From the NCBI GenBank assembly GCA_018340375.1, contig JAFFJZ010000003.1, forward strand, positions 12,462,001 to 12,526,000: 64,000 nt of DNA. The letters run 5' to 3'. The number at the start of each line of letters is the position of its first letter. Within the stretch, counting starts at the first letter, position 1. The notes below the pieces were generated by a model. It did not search any database, was not told the DNA's origin, and was given only the letters and a program-made list of their open reading frames with translations. Made by a program: the position numbers and the translations under genes. Below are positions 25,908-38,160 of this stretch, piece after piece. The DNA is from Gonatopus flavifemur. Its lineage: Eukaryota; Arthropoda; Insecta; Hymenoptera; Dryinidae.

Positions 25908-27278
25908 CAGAAACGAAACGAAAATTGTAACCCACAAAATCTGACAAATTATAGGTAATCTTTACTAAATTAACTCCTTGCAGTTGAAAATATCATTCAA
26001 AAGATAATTGGAGTCTTGAACATTCCTCAGCAACATATGCAGTGACAAGTATTTCAACTATTTCAACTATCGCAGTAAAAAAAGTGAGGTAAAGAACAGC
26101 GAATTCCCTTCTTCTTCTTGCTCAATAGCTGAAGATTAACATAAATTCAAAGCTACACTTTCATACTATGAGAAATCACTCTCACTACAAATTCAAGTGT
26201 TTTACTTTAATATACTTGGAGTGTTTGAATCATGCAGTCGCTTTTTGAACACTCGAGAGTGTGTAAATACGTCAACAACTCAGATTAAGTGTTTTATAAT
26301 AAAACATTGTATCCATTTGATGGGTATATTTATTACCCATTTGTAAGCGTTTGAACCGTGACAACACTTGAATTCACAATGGCTTCCACAATGGTTGCAA
26401 TTTTCACTAGAGAAGAGATGAAAAATATAGTGATACATAAAATCAACACTGCGAAAAAAAAGAGACTTCTCCATCCCCACTTGTGTAAAAATCACATAGG
26501 AATGTAGAGATAATGATTCGTCTAAATAAAGACTGGCAACGGATAAACGGCTAGCGAAACGAGCAGCGAATGGGAATACGATTGACGATAATAAACGTAA
26601 AGGATGGGTAATAAAATGAGCCACTGCACGTGCCGAACGGCAAACGACTATCGTCGGCGCAACACCCTGTCTATGCGTTGTTAGCAGCCCAGTTAGTCAA
26701 CATCGGTGCCTTCCGATGTTAAGCCGATTCGTTGTGTAGGTTCGACAAACTCTTGCTTGCTCGCTCGCTTCCCGAGGAGAAAGAAAGGGGGTCATACCAA
26801 TTGGCTTGAATACTACGGACACCACCCTGTCTTCTTAAATGCCTGCCTATAAACTTTTTATCCGGTATTATAGGAGTTGCACACTCGACCGACAATCGTG
26901 CACGTTGGTTGGTTTGGTTGACGTTGAAACTAAACAGACGCTCACACGATTAGTCTAATCGTCTGCAAATAATAGAAAAGTGTATTCACGCGAATTCTCA
27001 ATGTAGGCAAACAATCGAAGATGGTTTAACGGATTGACTCTTCTCTCTTTACATTGGATGAGGCTTGATTTCGGAAACAAAAATTATTCCTCAATTTGTA
27101 TAGTAAGTTTTTTTTGAAATTATTCGGCAATTAGGTCGTTGCCATTCGTTTATATCATAAAACCTGTGAATTTAGTGCATCGACGGGTATTTATCAACTA
27201 CCACGATAAACAATTGTAACTGCGATCACAGCACAGGTTTTGGGGTTGATATTTGGATAGCCAAATAATTTAGCTGTC
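25908..27278. other. Intergenic, no gene seen
   Basis: AT-rich to about 26600, with CACTC/GAGTG words at 26175-26265 that may be a decayed fourth copy of the GAGTG family. A more GC-balanced block follows to about 26960. No coding exon. Confidence 0.45.
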
Positions 27279-28106
27279 CCGAGTCGAAAAATTCTCATAT
27301 TCCGTTTTTAGACTAATTTTGTCTTGATTGTTGAATAATGCGGACAAAAACAGTACTTCTTTGTGAATTTAGTCTGAATTTCTCCTTAATCACTTTCATT
27401 CGTTAGAGGAAAAATTCAGACTCCCATGTGGAAATTTCACCTAGGCCAGGTTTATAGTCCCTACTTGGAATGTTACGCTTTCCAATCTAAACCCCGTAAT
27501 GCTATTGAATATCCGGGCAGAACAATGGTAGCCATTGTTTGGCCATTGGTCAAAACACTGACAGAAAAACGACCTGGTTGAAACATTCGTGGTCGCAGTA
27601 ACTTGAAATCTGATTCGATTCACCAGAAAATGTGATTGTGATGTCCAGAAAAAGTGGTTGAAGACAAAATTAACTACCTATTCTGGTTATTACCCCAAAA
27701 AAAGAATCTGGTTTTCCTAACCTGAAAAATGTAGTTAATTTGTGCTTCAACCATTTTTCCTGGACATCAAAATCACATTTCCTGGTGAATCAAACTAGAT
27801 TTCAAGTTACTGCGACCACGAATGTTTCGACCAGGTCGTTTTTCAGTCAGTGGATTGAAATATTCCAGGAATAAACTGGCAACCCCAACTGAGGCCCACA
27901 TGGGCCGTGGGTAGGCAACCTTGTATTGGATGCCGAGGATATACCCTTATGGGGCCAGGGCCTACCTTAGGATGCCCAGGATTGATTTCCACACAGGCAA
28001 AAATTATGGGAAAGTACTGTTTTTATCCACATTATTCAACAATCAGGACAAAATCTGTCCAAAACCGAAATATGAGGACAAAAAGCGTGCAAATGTTTCG
28101 ACTCGG
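27279..28106. mobile_element. Large inverted-repeat element interrupted by other repeats
   Basis: The left arm 27279-27358 (CCGAGTCG..CAGTACTT) pairs with the right arm 28012-28106 (AAGTACTG..CGACTCGG). The best segment is TTGTTGAATAATG on one arm against CATTATTCAACAA on the other. The interior holds a separate long palindrome (27557-27851) and a GC-richer segment with GGCCTACCTTAGGATGCCC words. No transposase frame was seen. Confidence 0.6.
27557..27851. mobile_element. Long-armed palindromic MITE nested in a larger element
   Basis: The arms of about 122 bp (27557-27678 and 27731-27851) are roughly 88-90% complementary by eye, starting ACTGACAGAAAAACGACCTG. The loop is about 52 bp. Such a structure would form a long hairpin RNA if transcribed. 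Confidence 0.75.
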
Positions 28107-28132
28107 GGTGAAATTCTCTTACTGTAACCACT

Positions 28133-28222
28133 AAGTGCAGAGTAGCTGTGACAGCTAACAAAAATAACTCCCGTAGCTAAGTTTCAACTATCCAAATTAG
28201 AGCTAATTATTTTCTTTGTGTT
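28133..28222. repeat. AGCTGTGACAGCT-type palindromic repeat
   Basis: GTAGCTGTGACAGCTAAC, CCGTAGCTAAG and AGAGCTAATTATTTTCTTTGTG. The right end resembles that of 59893-60163 (GATAATTATTTTTCTCGTG). Confidence 0.45.
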
Positions 28223-28261
28223 CTTTGATTTGAAAAACCGTGGCTCAAAACGTACACTTCA

Positions 28262-28443
28262 AAACGTGAGCAACAAATTTCTTGCTATAAAACCAATCTA
28301 ATTGCTATCACAGCAATTTTTTCACCACAACAGCAAGAAGTTTAAACTCTTCCAGCCAAATTTGTTTGCTAATTCATTCAGACAACCACTTTGCTCTTTT
28401 AGCAATTGAGTTAGTAATGGCAGCAAACTTTCTCTCCGTATGT
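28262..28443. repeat. GCTG..CAGC palindrome-array fragment
   Basis: TTGCTATCACAGCAATTTT, CACAACAGCAAG, TTTGTTTGCTAATTC and GGCAGCAAACTTTCTCTCCGTA. The right end carries the CTCCGT terminal motif and the left end is not clear. Confidence 0.55.
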
Positions 28444-30714
28444 GTATTTTCAAAAATATATTTTGTGAACATAATGTATGTTTAGAATATATCAAATGTA
28501 ACATAAAACTCTTCATATTGTTTTTTCACTTGAATTCGAACACCTTCTGGCGAAAAGCGCAAGTAGAAAGAATACTCAATCTTGTAATTTCAAGGTGTTC
28601 AATAATTGTTCCTGATTTGGAGAACCATTCTTGCGCCATAAGAAATGACTCGAATAATTTCTTCCAAAATCCAAGGTCAAGGTAAAAACATGCCGTGAAG
28701 GATTACCGTAAAGAAATTTTGAAAAACCTCGTAAAGAAGGATGTCCACCCCATAGCTTTCGATTCATCCCATTCTCAACGCGTTTTCTCATCGATCCTCC
28801 ACCGGAAGTATCAAATTTTTTTCTCTTTCTCTCCCCTTTTTTTCATTAGCTCTCAATCCAATTTCAATTCCTTTCGGTCAGCGCGAGACGAAAAAAGATC
28901 AGAAAAAAAGACTCCGCCAGGAAGTCAAGGGGATCGCGGATGCATTGTTGAGCTCCCTCTGTCCAAACATTTTATACGCGCATGTGCATGTTTTTAAATC
29001 AAGATTCAGAAGCCAACTCTTATTCTACCTAGCCTCCTCTCCTATTTAATCTCGCTGTTGTCCTTTCCTTTTTGTGCTTTCATCTCTCTGCTCCGTTCTC
29101 TCTTTCCCGCGAACCTCGCCGATGCACACAGTAGGATAGTCATCCACAGGTATAATCCTAAAAAATGGACCGTCGGCTTCCTTCTTCGCTTTTGAAGGAG
29201 ACCAAGGAACACACGTGGAGATTGCGTTGTCGCACATCATAGGTCACGCGCACACGCGTCCTTCTAGCGAGAAAAAGGAAAGCAATTTGAAGGTCATTCG
29301 GGATATCATGATCTGTACATAAACGATACATCAATATACATATTCGATTGAATATTTATAAACGTCGTTGAAGGGATTCTTCTTCTCTTCTCCGCATCTT
29401 TCAAACTTCGGAGGAGAAAAATCATGAGAGTTACAGAAATGGAAAGAACAGAACCTTGAGTAGGAATAAAGTTGCAAGTTCTGTCAAGAGACCAAATACA
29501 GAAATCAACAACGGTAAGAGAAAGGAAGGTACGGTTAGAAAGGTATGTGAAAACATACACATCCATGTGAACGTGAAACGAAAAGAGAAGAGAAATTTCT
29601 CTGTACGAAGTTTATAACGTGTATGGGAAAAAGATGGGGCACGAGAATACGTGAGATAGAGACAGAAAAACCAGAGAGGGTCCTATAAATAATTAGCGAG
29701 GAGAGTCGCTCTCCGCTCGGCAAGCGTAAGCCGCTTACAACCCCTTTTCAGCCCCACCGTTTCCCCATGATGCCTCTCTTTCTCTCTCAGTTCACCGTTC
29801 TCCACCGCCACTACCACCGCCAACGCCATCACCGCCGTTGCTTTCGATTGCTGCCCCCTCGCGACCAGCAACCACCGTCCTCCTCATCCTCCTCCTCCTC
29901 CCCCTCCTCCCCTTACTACCCTGCTTTGCCACTCACCGACATAGTTGCCGAGCTCTCCCGACTCTCCCTCGCTCGGAGTCTCCCTTTTAGCCGACTACCA
30001 ACTCACCCTTCGCATTTCGAGTACAGAACAGAGAAAGAGAAACTGTCGCCGTTGTCGTTGTCGTTGTCGTTGTCGTAGTTGACGTCGCTGTAGGTTCCTT
30101 TTCCATGTCCTCCAGCCGAGCCTTCAAGTAAGGGCTCCTGGTTTCAAAGATACGAAAAAAGAACCACGCTAACGCATCACACTCGGGCACACGTATCACA
30201 TATCTTAGAGATGGGAAAGAGCGTAGGGGTTTACGTGATGCGCATGGGTGTAGAAGTATATATACGTGAACATCGATGCGTGTCTATATTTTGTTATCAT
30301 CAGGAATAGATTGAACCGCCTGATCGATCCTAATGAGCGCCACGTGTGGGCTTTCGTCCAGAAAGGTTTGCTATCAATTGACAGAGATGTGAAAAGTGAA
30401 GTGGAAGAGGATAGAGTATGATGGATCGACTCCTATGGGATACGAAGATACGAATATATACTTAATTTTGTGTATTAGTATGTTTTCAAAACCTGAGGTC
30501 AATCAGTATCGTGTTCCCTTTTTACCTCTCATTAACCTTTCGCGTGAAGTTTATGTCAATAGAAGGCTTTTGGTTGCAAATTTCCCGCTTGATAATGAGA
30601 CTCGATATTCAAGTTGGCGAATATCATGTCCCGTACAGAAATTTACCATTGGCGCTAGCATGGTGCAACACTGAAGTGATAACATCATTGGTGCAGAAAT
30701 GGCAGCCAGAAGTG
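28444..30714. other. Intergenic, repeat-poor block
   Basis: A less AT-rich block with CT-rich DNA at about 29.7-30.0 kb, a CTC/CCT run at 29878-29914 and a TTGTCG repeat at 30045-30077. A 103-codon Ser/Pro/Arg-rich frame at 29767-30078 is best explained by these repeats. Confidence 0.45.
30045..30077. repeat. TTGTCG hexanucleotide repeat
   Basis: About five tandem copies, preceded by GTCGCCG. Confidence 0.75.
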
Positions 30715-30862
30715 AGGTTGTCGAAATTTCGAGTGGAATTTCCATTCTAAAAGAGTGAGACTTCACTCGAAACGAGTGAGAATCCCACTCACAGCGGACT
30801 GGCTCACTTCTGAGACTTAGCGGAGTGAAATGCTTAATTTTTCACTCTCAGAGAGAATGATG
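30715..30862 (+). repeat. GAGTG/CACTC palindromic repeat family, copy 3 (short)
   Basis: It shares GCGGACTGGCTCA and CTTCTGAGACTTAG with copies 1 and 2 and ends in TTTTTCACTCTCAGAG. Shorter than the other copies. Confidence 0.7.
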
Positions 30863-31254
30863 AAACTGTAAGACATAATTAACCCAAAAATATACACAAG
30901 GTATGCGCATTTCATAATTTCTCCTCATTTATCTGTCACCAACTCGGTGTTTTTTGTCGCTAAAGTTTGTCATAAGAAGTACACACAATACGGATCAGCG
31001 GTAGGCGCTCTCTAGTGCAACCTGTAACAAAGAACGATAGACTGTTCTTCCAGAGAATTATTTGAGTCTTATATATTCCTTGTATGTGTCTCTCACTACT
31101 CGCGAGAAACACTCGATCGGTAACTTGACTAGTAATTCAGCTATCAAAAGTTAAAATTAAACCGACGCTAAGTTGGAAACTAATTTTTATCCAGACTAAA
31201 CCAAAGTTTGTGGCAATATCCGACCACGTTTCGAATGATCCTCACTTTCAATAG

Positions 31255-31490
31255 AATCTATCGTTCGGTCAATGTTGAGCCAAGGATGAGCCTAGCAAGC
31301 GCCAAGCGTGGTAGAATTGTGAATCAATGGTAGGCTGACAACCGAAATTTGCTGAACACCGATGTTAGTGCAAAATTATATCCATTGTTGATCAACATTG
31401 AATATTTATAGATCGCCAAGCCTTGACTGTCAACATTGCGCCAAGCTATATTCTATTGTCAGCATTAGCGGAACCTAAACATTTTTATAT
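31255..31490. repeat. Array of CAATGTTG/CAACATTG words
   Basis: TCAATGTTGAGCCAAG, CCGATGTTAG, CATTGTTGATCAACATTG, GTCAACATTGCGCCAAG and GTCAGCATTAGC. A diverged palindromic repeat without clear ends. Confidence 0.4.
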
Positions 31491-31737
31491 GGGGTGTTAT
31501 TCATGAAATTAATATTTCACAGGAATTTTATGAAGTCTTATTTTCAACATGATCTTTCCCCAATTATGCGATTTTAACTCTTATTTGAGTCTATGAAACT
31601 CGAAGTATCATCAACATTGAATTGATGGGTAATTGCTGATAATTTCATTTAATCAACCATATGGATACAATGCATTGAAGGTCTACAGTGAAAATGGTCC
31701 CAAAATACAGACAGAATGCATGGCACTGTATAGAATC

Positions 31738-32007
31738 TGCACTGAGAAAATAGATATCTCGAAAAATACCATAATTTGTGGATTTTTGGCGTTGGTCTGA
31801 CCCGAGTCAAATTATTTACGTGAGCGAACCCTAAGAGTCCCATAATTTCTTGGACTTTTATAAAAAAGTATGGTACCTTCCTCATCAAAGTCCCAGCCAT
31901 TATGGTACTTTTAGAGGTATCATCACTTAAATATTTTGACTCGGATTAGACGAACGCCAAAAATCTATAAATTATGGTATTTTTCATGATATCTTTTCCT
32001 CCGTGTG
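31738..32007. mobile_element. MITE with about 65-bp inverted arms and CACTGAG/CTCCGTG ends
   Basis: The left arm (31738-31811) begins CACTGAGAAAATAGATATC, and the right arm reversed reads CACGGAGGAAAAGATATC. Both continue through AAAAATACCATAATTT and TTTTTGGCGTT to CGAGTCAAA. The inner part has further small palindromes. Confidence 0.75.
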
Positions 32008-32189
32008 GTTCAATTTGGTTTTTCATTACTCTCAGAAGTGATTGAAAGTCAATCTTATGAAGAATCAAGGACAATATATGATCGAATTCATCCTGAACAT
32101 TGAGTATGATGAATTCTGCTGTTTGGTTGAATCAATTGATTAATAATTGAACAGAATGAACAGGAATTTCCCTCATGGAGAAAACTGGT

Positions 32190-32346
32190 ATAATAAAATA
32201 TGGACGGACCAAACATTTGGTCCCTACAATCAACCGCATTGTCATTCTAACCGAACGTATTGTTGGTTCAACTAAGCGTATGGTAATTTTGATTGAGCCG
32301 TTTAGTTCTTATGGTTGCACAGTTTGGTCTGTCCATATTTTACTAT
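32190..32346. mobile_element. MITE with AAAATATGGACNGACCAAAC inverted ends
   Basis: The left end TAATAAAATATGGACGGACC matches the right end reversed, TAGTAAAATATGGACAGACC. Interior words GGTTCAACTAAG and CTAACCGAAC form smaller repeats. About 157 bp. Confidence 0.7.
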
Positions 32347-32610
32347 TTGCTTAGTGATTATCGCTATTCCTTTTTCTCCATGCGTGCTCAATTCACTCTT
32401 CTTCTCCCAACGGAAATGCTTTACTAATTTATATATAATATTGAACCAACATTTAGAAGATAATTCAAAAAAGAAAAAGAAACAAAATCTGGTGAAAAGT
32501 AAAGTGCGAATACCAAAGCTGTGCTGAGAAACAAATTTTTCTGGCCAAATGAACAGTTCATCTGTCCTTTCTCTGCACGAAAAATATAATTTAGCTACAT
32601 CCACGAAATT

Positions 32611-32665
32611 GCTAACACGGACACTAGCAGGAGCTAATTTAATGGCTGTCCTTGTCCGTGCTAGC
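32611..32665. repeat. GCTAACACGGACA hairpin
   Basis: GCTAACACGGACA at the left and TGTCCGTGCTAGC at the right. Related sequence, reversed, is at 47975-48045 (CTAGCACAAACACGGC). Confidence 0.55.
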
Positions 32666-33498
32666 TACTTCGCTGCACAGCACATGTTTTGCTTGCCGGG
32701 AATAAATTTGTCTCCTAGATGAATAATTTATTCGTCACAAACCCAAGAAAACATGAAGGTCCGAAGAATGTTTAGTAGAAGTGCACTGAATGCCCGAACA
32801 TTTGATGATTCACTAAACATTCTGTGAGAGTGAATGTATGTACAGTGAACTTGAATTTCACCTAAAAAGTCTGTGTTTTCTTGAAGAAGTAACAAATTAC
32901 TGTATTCAATTGAATAGTTAATTTCTAGGAATAAATATTTCATGAACAGAAGACAAATAGATTTTGTTTCCAGGGTGGAAAAATTGAACCGAATGATGTT
33001 CTTGAATAACAGATTTTCTTCTATTTTTCCACATTGAACAATTAAAACGATCTTGTTGTCAAAGTCGGAATGTTATTAAACTGTAAAAAATACTTGTGAA
33101 ATTCTCTTACAATGCGAGAGAATACTTTGTTTGTGACAAAGAGGGCTTATTGATTATAAACAAACTACCTTCGGGCCTGATTTGTTGATTCAGTTAACAA
33201 AACTTATTCAATTGAAATAAATTCGCAATACTTTTTTCTCAGTGTAAAAAGAATGGCAGTCGCAAAGTTCCACCATGGAAGGGGAATTTTCCACAAAAAT
33301 TTGGTGAACTTTTTCTTCATTTGTGAAGTATTCAACATCGAAAAAGCGGGATGGTTCCTCAAAGTGGAGGAAAAATTTGTAATGAAACAGTAATTTCCCC
33401 ACGATCTGTGAGGTTTAACTCTAGAACACGCGCAGGGGTCTTTTAGACCTCAGAAGATTTTTTTCTTTCTCAGCATCTGAGCGTCTCTTTACGCGCAA

Positions 33499-33768
33499 AG
33501 AAAAATTCTTGCTGAAAAAGCGATTCCGAAAAAATCTGCTTTGATAAATTAGCAAAGCGATTGCTGTTACAGCAAAATATTGCTATTTTAGCAAGATATT
33601 TGCTAATTCAGCGAAATTTTTTAGTCGTCTGTATATCTGCAACTCCGGATTGCCGAATGGCAAGGGCTTGTTAGAAGAGCAAGATTTTTGCTAATTCAGC
33701 AACAAGTTTTGCCATATCAGCAAAGCAAATTTTCGAGGTTTGCTGTTTCAGCAACTTTTTTTCTCTAT
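33499..33768. repeat. GCTG/GCTAATTCAGC palindrome-array element, second subfamily
   Basis: AAAGAAAAATTCTTGCTG at the left and CAGCAACTTTTTTTCTCT at the right. The centre is GTCTGTATATCTGCAACTCC. Shares order with 47150-47373 (GTCTTTATATCTACAATGCC). Confidence 0.7.
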
Positions 33769-35087
33769 CGAAGATAGTCTTGAACCCAAATAATCTCAAA
33801 CTTTACACTCTGACGAACAAAAACCACCCGTAATGAATTAATTTTCAGTGTTTCTCGCGTGCGTATGCTAGGGTTGAACAGTGTACTAACATATTTCTTT
33901 TCATAGAAAGTAGTCCAGAACCAATCGAACAGATTCTTAATTATTTCAGGAAAATGTGGAAAAAGGGAATAAATAAAACCATAATTATGGTATTATAAAA
34001 ATCGCATAGTTGGTATCGGTTGGTTGGGTTGGTAATAAAATATGATTATTCACTTCATTCATCGCAAATCAAATTATATCTCAAAGATCGATTCTTTGAC
34101 GAAAATTTATGATAAAGTAGTACGTCCTTCGCTCTGAGAATTTCTTCTCAATTAGTTCCGATATATACTACGCCAATTTTTGCAATGATAGGCAAAAAAT
34201 TTGTTTCCATTCGTTGATTTCAATCGCCGTACGACAGGATCAAAGAACCGATGGAAGACACCACGAAGCATCGTCCTCTTTCACTCTGACTAGCGACTTT
34301 TTCAATTGAATTTCGCGCGAGACTGCGCGACTTGTTCCATGATTCAATTTCATCATCATGAGTTTAAAACGACCGCTTATAGAGAGTATTAAACGATCCT
34401 CAAAGTGGGAACAGGAAATCTAGTTATGGTCGAGCCACGAGTTGGCCTCTTTGATCCTACCGCACCCTCACACCACCATCCTCCATCACCTTCTTTCATT
34501 TCGTCTCTATCTTTCCGTTCATCGTCACTAATTTTTCTTCTCGTCAATTTTCCTCATTCATCGATCATTCTTTCTGACTACACTCGAAAGAAGGATTGCT
34601 AATCGTGAGAGATTTTTTCTTCCATACGTGGTTTTCATAATGAACGAAGAACGAAATGAAAAGTCCTCGAAATAAAAAGAGTTGAAATTCTAATTGTAGG
34701 ATTTATGAAATCTCATTGGTGGCAAAACAAGGCGTAACCGATCCACATAAATCTACAAGTGGTTTTAGCTTGGAGGGTCATCGTTCTACCCTTGAACGTT
34801 TAAGTAGAACTATCTTGGACAATCATCTTAGAGCACTTAGAATAGTATCTCTCGTGTCTCTCGCACGGTACCCAAAGTGTACTAAATGGACGTACGTTGT
34901 GGCGTTTATACGAAGTCTAGACCCTAAGTAAGTAAGTGAACAAGCGTGTAGGTAAGTATAAGAGACTAGAGAGCCAGACAGACAGAGAAAGAGAAGCTGC
35001 GACTGAAAGGGAGGTAGATCCGTAGCAAGGATAGGTAGGTAAGTCGGGGCTTAGCCTGGTGACACAGTGAACGGAACCAAGCTTACT

Positions 35088-35118
<31 letters not shown>

Positions 35119-35150
35119 CAGCGGCGGCGGCAACGACGAATACGACGAGA
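35088..35150. repeat. ACG/GCG trinucleotide repeat
   Basis: About ten ACG units followed by GGCAGCGGCGGCGGC and ACGACGAA. Produces poly-Arg in one minus frame. Confidence 0.8.
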
Positions 35151-35556
35151 ACGGGTGGTAGCGGCTCCCGAGTTGTTATAATGGGATCCGGCTAAACGCA
35201 AGCCGATTTTAACTCTGCTTCTGCTTTTGCTATTCCATCGCGTGATGGTGTGCGGTACTTGTGACGATGATATATTTTCAGGGCCAAGTTCAAGGCCATT
35301 GTCTTTGACGCCGACATCAACTGCGATAGCCGAGTATACGCAAAGACGAATCGACGATCCAGGTTTCATCCATCTCTTTGGACTTTGGATCTCTTTGAAA
35401 TTTCATAACTTCTCGATTTCTCTGTCATTCTTATCGAATCGAATCAAAATCACGTTTTCTCGCGTCCCAATCTTTGTCATCGTCGGAACAGCACGAAAAT
35501 GGACGAAACGCAAGGATTGAAGTATCGAAAAGATGGAAGTTCGGTAAAAGTAAACC

Positions 35557-35558
<2 letters not shown>

Positions 35559-35590
<32 letters not shown>
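35559..35590. repeat. CT dinucleotide microsatellite
   Basis: Sixteen uninterrupted CT units. Confidence 0.9.
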
Positions 35591-35592
<2 letters not shown>

Positions 35593-37015
35593 AATGCTTC
35601 ATCCGCTGAGCGTAGGAACAACGATGAGATTAAATTGTAAGAAGCTTGAAGTTTTTTCAGCGAAGAAAGGAACTCTATACAAGTTGATTTACACTAAATA
35701 ACCAGGTAATTCGACCGAAAACACGTTTGTATACGCTACCTTCTTCTCTATGCTCGAGATGATCTTTAAAGTAAACGACTCCAAAAGAGTTGACACTTCG
35801 GGTCGATGATGGAGAGAGGGAAGAAGGGAAAAATATCCGAATAAATACAAGAAAGCATCTCGTCAAAGGATGGGTATTAAAGATACGTATGTATGTATAT
35901 ATGTATGCGTAGATCGTGTGTACGGGTTTGTATTCACGTACTCGGTAGATTTGTTATAGCTCATTAATTTGATGAGTTAGAAAGGATGGAGGATTACGCC
36001 GTCAAAAGGTAGACAGGTACACGCGATCTGTCCAATTAGTCGGTACAGAACGAGCGGTCCTGTACTAACGGGAGATTTCGGCTCCCGATTTCTGCTTCAT
36101 AGGGCTCTCTCCACTCTTTGTTATGACGCTTAGGCCATTTAAAGATCTGTATACGTATACGTATTGAATGCACCCTCTATAAACGCGTTTGCATACAATG
36201 ACGATGTCCGTGAAAGAGAAAAAAATCTCCGCACACCTGTGATGTTTGCGACGAACGTTACAACCATTTTTTCGAGTAAATCAAGAATTACGCTCGCGGA
36301 ACATACAAATGAGATAGCAGCGCGATTTCTCAAGTGGTAATCCAATGAACATAAATGAGTATTAAAAGAGTCAGATACATTTTAATGAGGATTATACATT
36401 TATTACACCTGTTATCCACTTTCCTGTCTTAATTGGAAGATACTGAGAATCAAAATAACACAATAACTTCGTCGATCTCGTTTCGAGTGGGAAATGAAAC
36501 GTTGATCGATGAAAATCTATAACCAGTTATCGGTAAAAGTATTTTTTTTTTTTTTCATAACTCTTTCGAATAGTTATGTTTGAAGATATTTTTACGAGGT
36601 ATGAAAAATCAAATATTGTTTCCTTTCACCTAAATTCTCACTTCCAAAGGTTGTTCGTTGATGGAATAGTAATTGAGAATTTCAATCGATGTCATCGGTT
36701 TCCATTCGATCAGTAATTACTTTATCTGACGCAATAACGTTGATTAATATCAGATGCATTAGTAAAATTACGTGCCGCAGGCGGTACCGGGGTTGCCATA
36801 ACATCAGTTTGATTAACAGATGTTTGGATACACAATTGGCGAGATGGTTATTATGAAATGACGTAAGCCAGATTTTATGTTTATCGTTAATATCAAGATG
36901 GAAGTTCGCTTAATCTTTACGCTACATGGTGTACACTTGAATTCTATAGATTTTTTTTAAATAACTATATTTGTTGTAATAATTACAAATTTTCCACCTG
37001 TGTTAGCGAAAATAG

Positions 37016-37335
37016 TGCACTGAGAGAAATTTCTATAGTCACTATAACTGCAACATCTCCACTATTCAACCAAGAAAGTATATTTGATCTGTCACTTAAT
37101 TGTATCAACTGAACCAAATTTCCAGTAGTTTTTACTAAGCATATTTGGTTGAGGTATTTTAGTTACAGTAACCTCAAAAACATTCAAAAAAATGTCATCA
37201 ATCATACAGTTTTGTGACTATTATCAAAATATTTTGTTATGATAATCAAATCTTTGTTGATTAAACAAAGTGTTGGTTGTTTTAACCGAACAATTTTGTT
37301 GATCATATTGCAATAAAAGTTTTTTTCAGTATAAT
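37016..37335. repeat. CACTGAGAGAAA-ended palindromic element
   Basis: The left end is GTGCACTGAGAGAAATTTC and a weak right end is AAGTTTTTTTCAGTATA. The interior has CAACCAAG, GGTTGAGG, GTTGGTTG and AACCGAAC words in both orientations. Confidence 0.5.
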
Positions 37336-37925
37336 CTTACGCAATCCATACGTATTGAGAGAATATCAATTGAATATTTATTAGCTAACAGTGAGTGAAG
37401 CGTACATTCTGCAGATAAACTGGATGAAATTGCATCTTTGTTTAGATTGCAATATATGGTCTATATACTTTCTTTCACGTGAGTTTTGAAATTTGTTTCA
37501 AGAGAATTTTTGGTTTATAGTATCTATTCATCAACCAAATCCACAATACAAATAGTTATGAGAACTGACTGTGAAAGGATTAACTGTCATAAACAAGTTC
37601 CGATCACGAAAATTGATAGTCCTTTGGGAAAAATAGTTGTTTTCAATGTACCTGCAATGGTATAAATATGCGTACATCCCTCATTTTTCGATACCCTGTG
37701 AAGTGTATATCTATGGAAAATCTTTATATTCTTTTATGTAAGGAAATTGGATTTCCTTGAAGATCTATTTCGATCAACAGTCCGTGCTATGTAATAATTC
37801 ACATTTGACGATTCGAAATAATAATTTTCAAAGTATGAAGATTATCCTCAACAGTGCTCGAAGGTTTTTGAAAGGTTCTAAGAACATGCGAACGTATTTA
37901 AAACGTCTGAGGAACTTTGTGTTAT

Positions 37926-38160
37926 TACAAGGAGAAAAAGAAATAGTTGCAGCAACTACTGAGTAGTCAGGACAAGTATCACGTTAGCTGCCTCAACTAA
38001 CTCGATAGTTGCACTAACTAACGTAAATACCTGGCAACTCACGAAGTATCCTAGTTAGAGTAGTGATACTCTACCGAGTAGTCGCAGCAAATATTCGAGT
38101 AGATGGTCAAAAATCGACTATTTAAGTAATTGCTACAACTATTTCTCTTTCTCCGTGTAT
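37926..38160. mobile_element. GTTGC/CTACTGAGTAG palindrome-array MITE
   Basis: ACAAGGAGAAAAAGAAATAG at the left and CTATTTCTCTTTCTCCGTGT at the right are inverted repeats. Inside are GTTGCAGCAAC, CTACTGAGTAG, GCACTAACTAACG and CTACCGAGTAG. Confidence 0.7.

Larger units (their letters stand above)
33770..37015. other. Intergenic, including a repeat-poor block at 34.4-36.2 kb
   Basis: No coding exon seen. Contains the ACG-rich and CT-repeat microsatellites listed separately. Long Arg-rich and Ser-rich frames come from these repeats. Confidence 0.45.

Noticed and set aside
29767..30199. 103-codon plus frame with Ser run and 70-codon minus frame with Thr run
   Set aside because: Explained by CTC and TTGTCG simple repeats; no conserved motif seen.
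34917..35369. 150-codon minus-strand frame with a long Arg run
   Set aside because: The Arg run is the ACG repeat read in one frame; the rest has no recognisable protein features.
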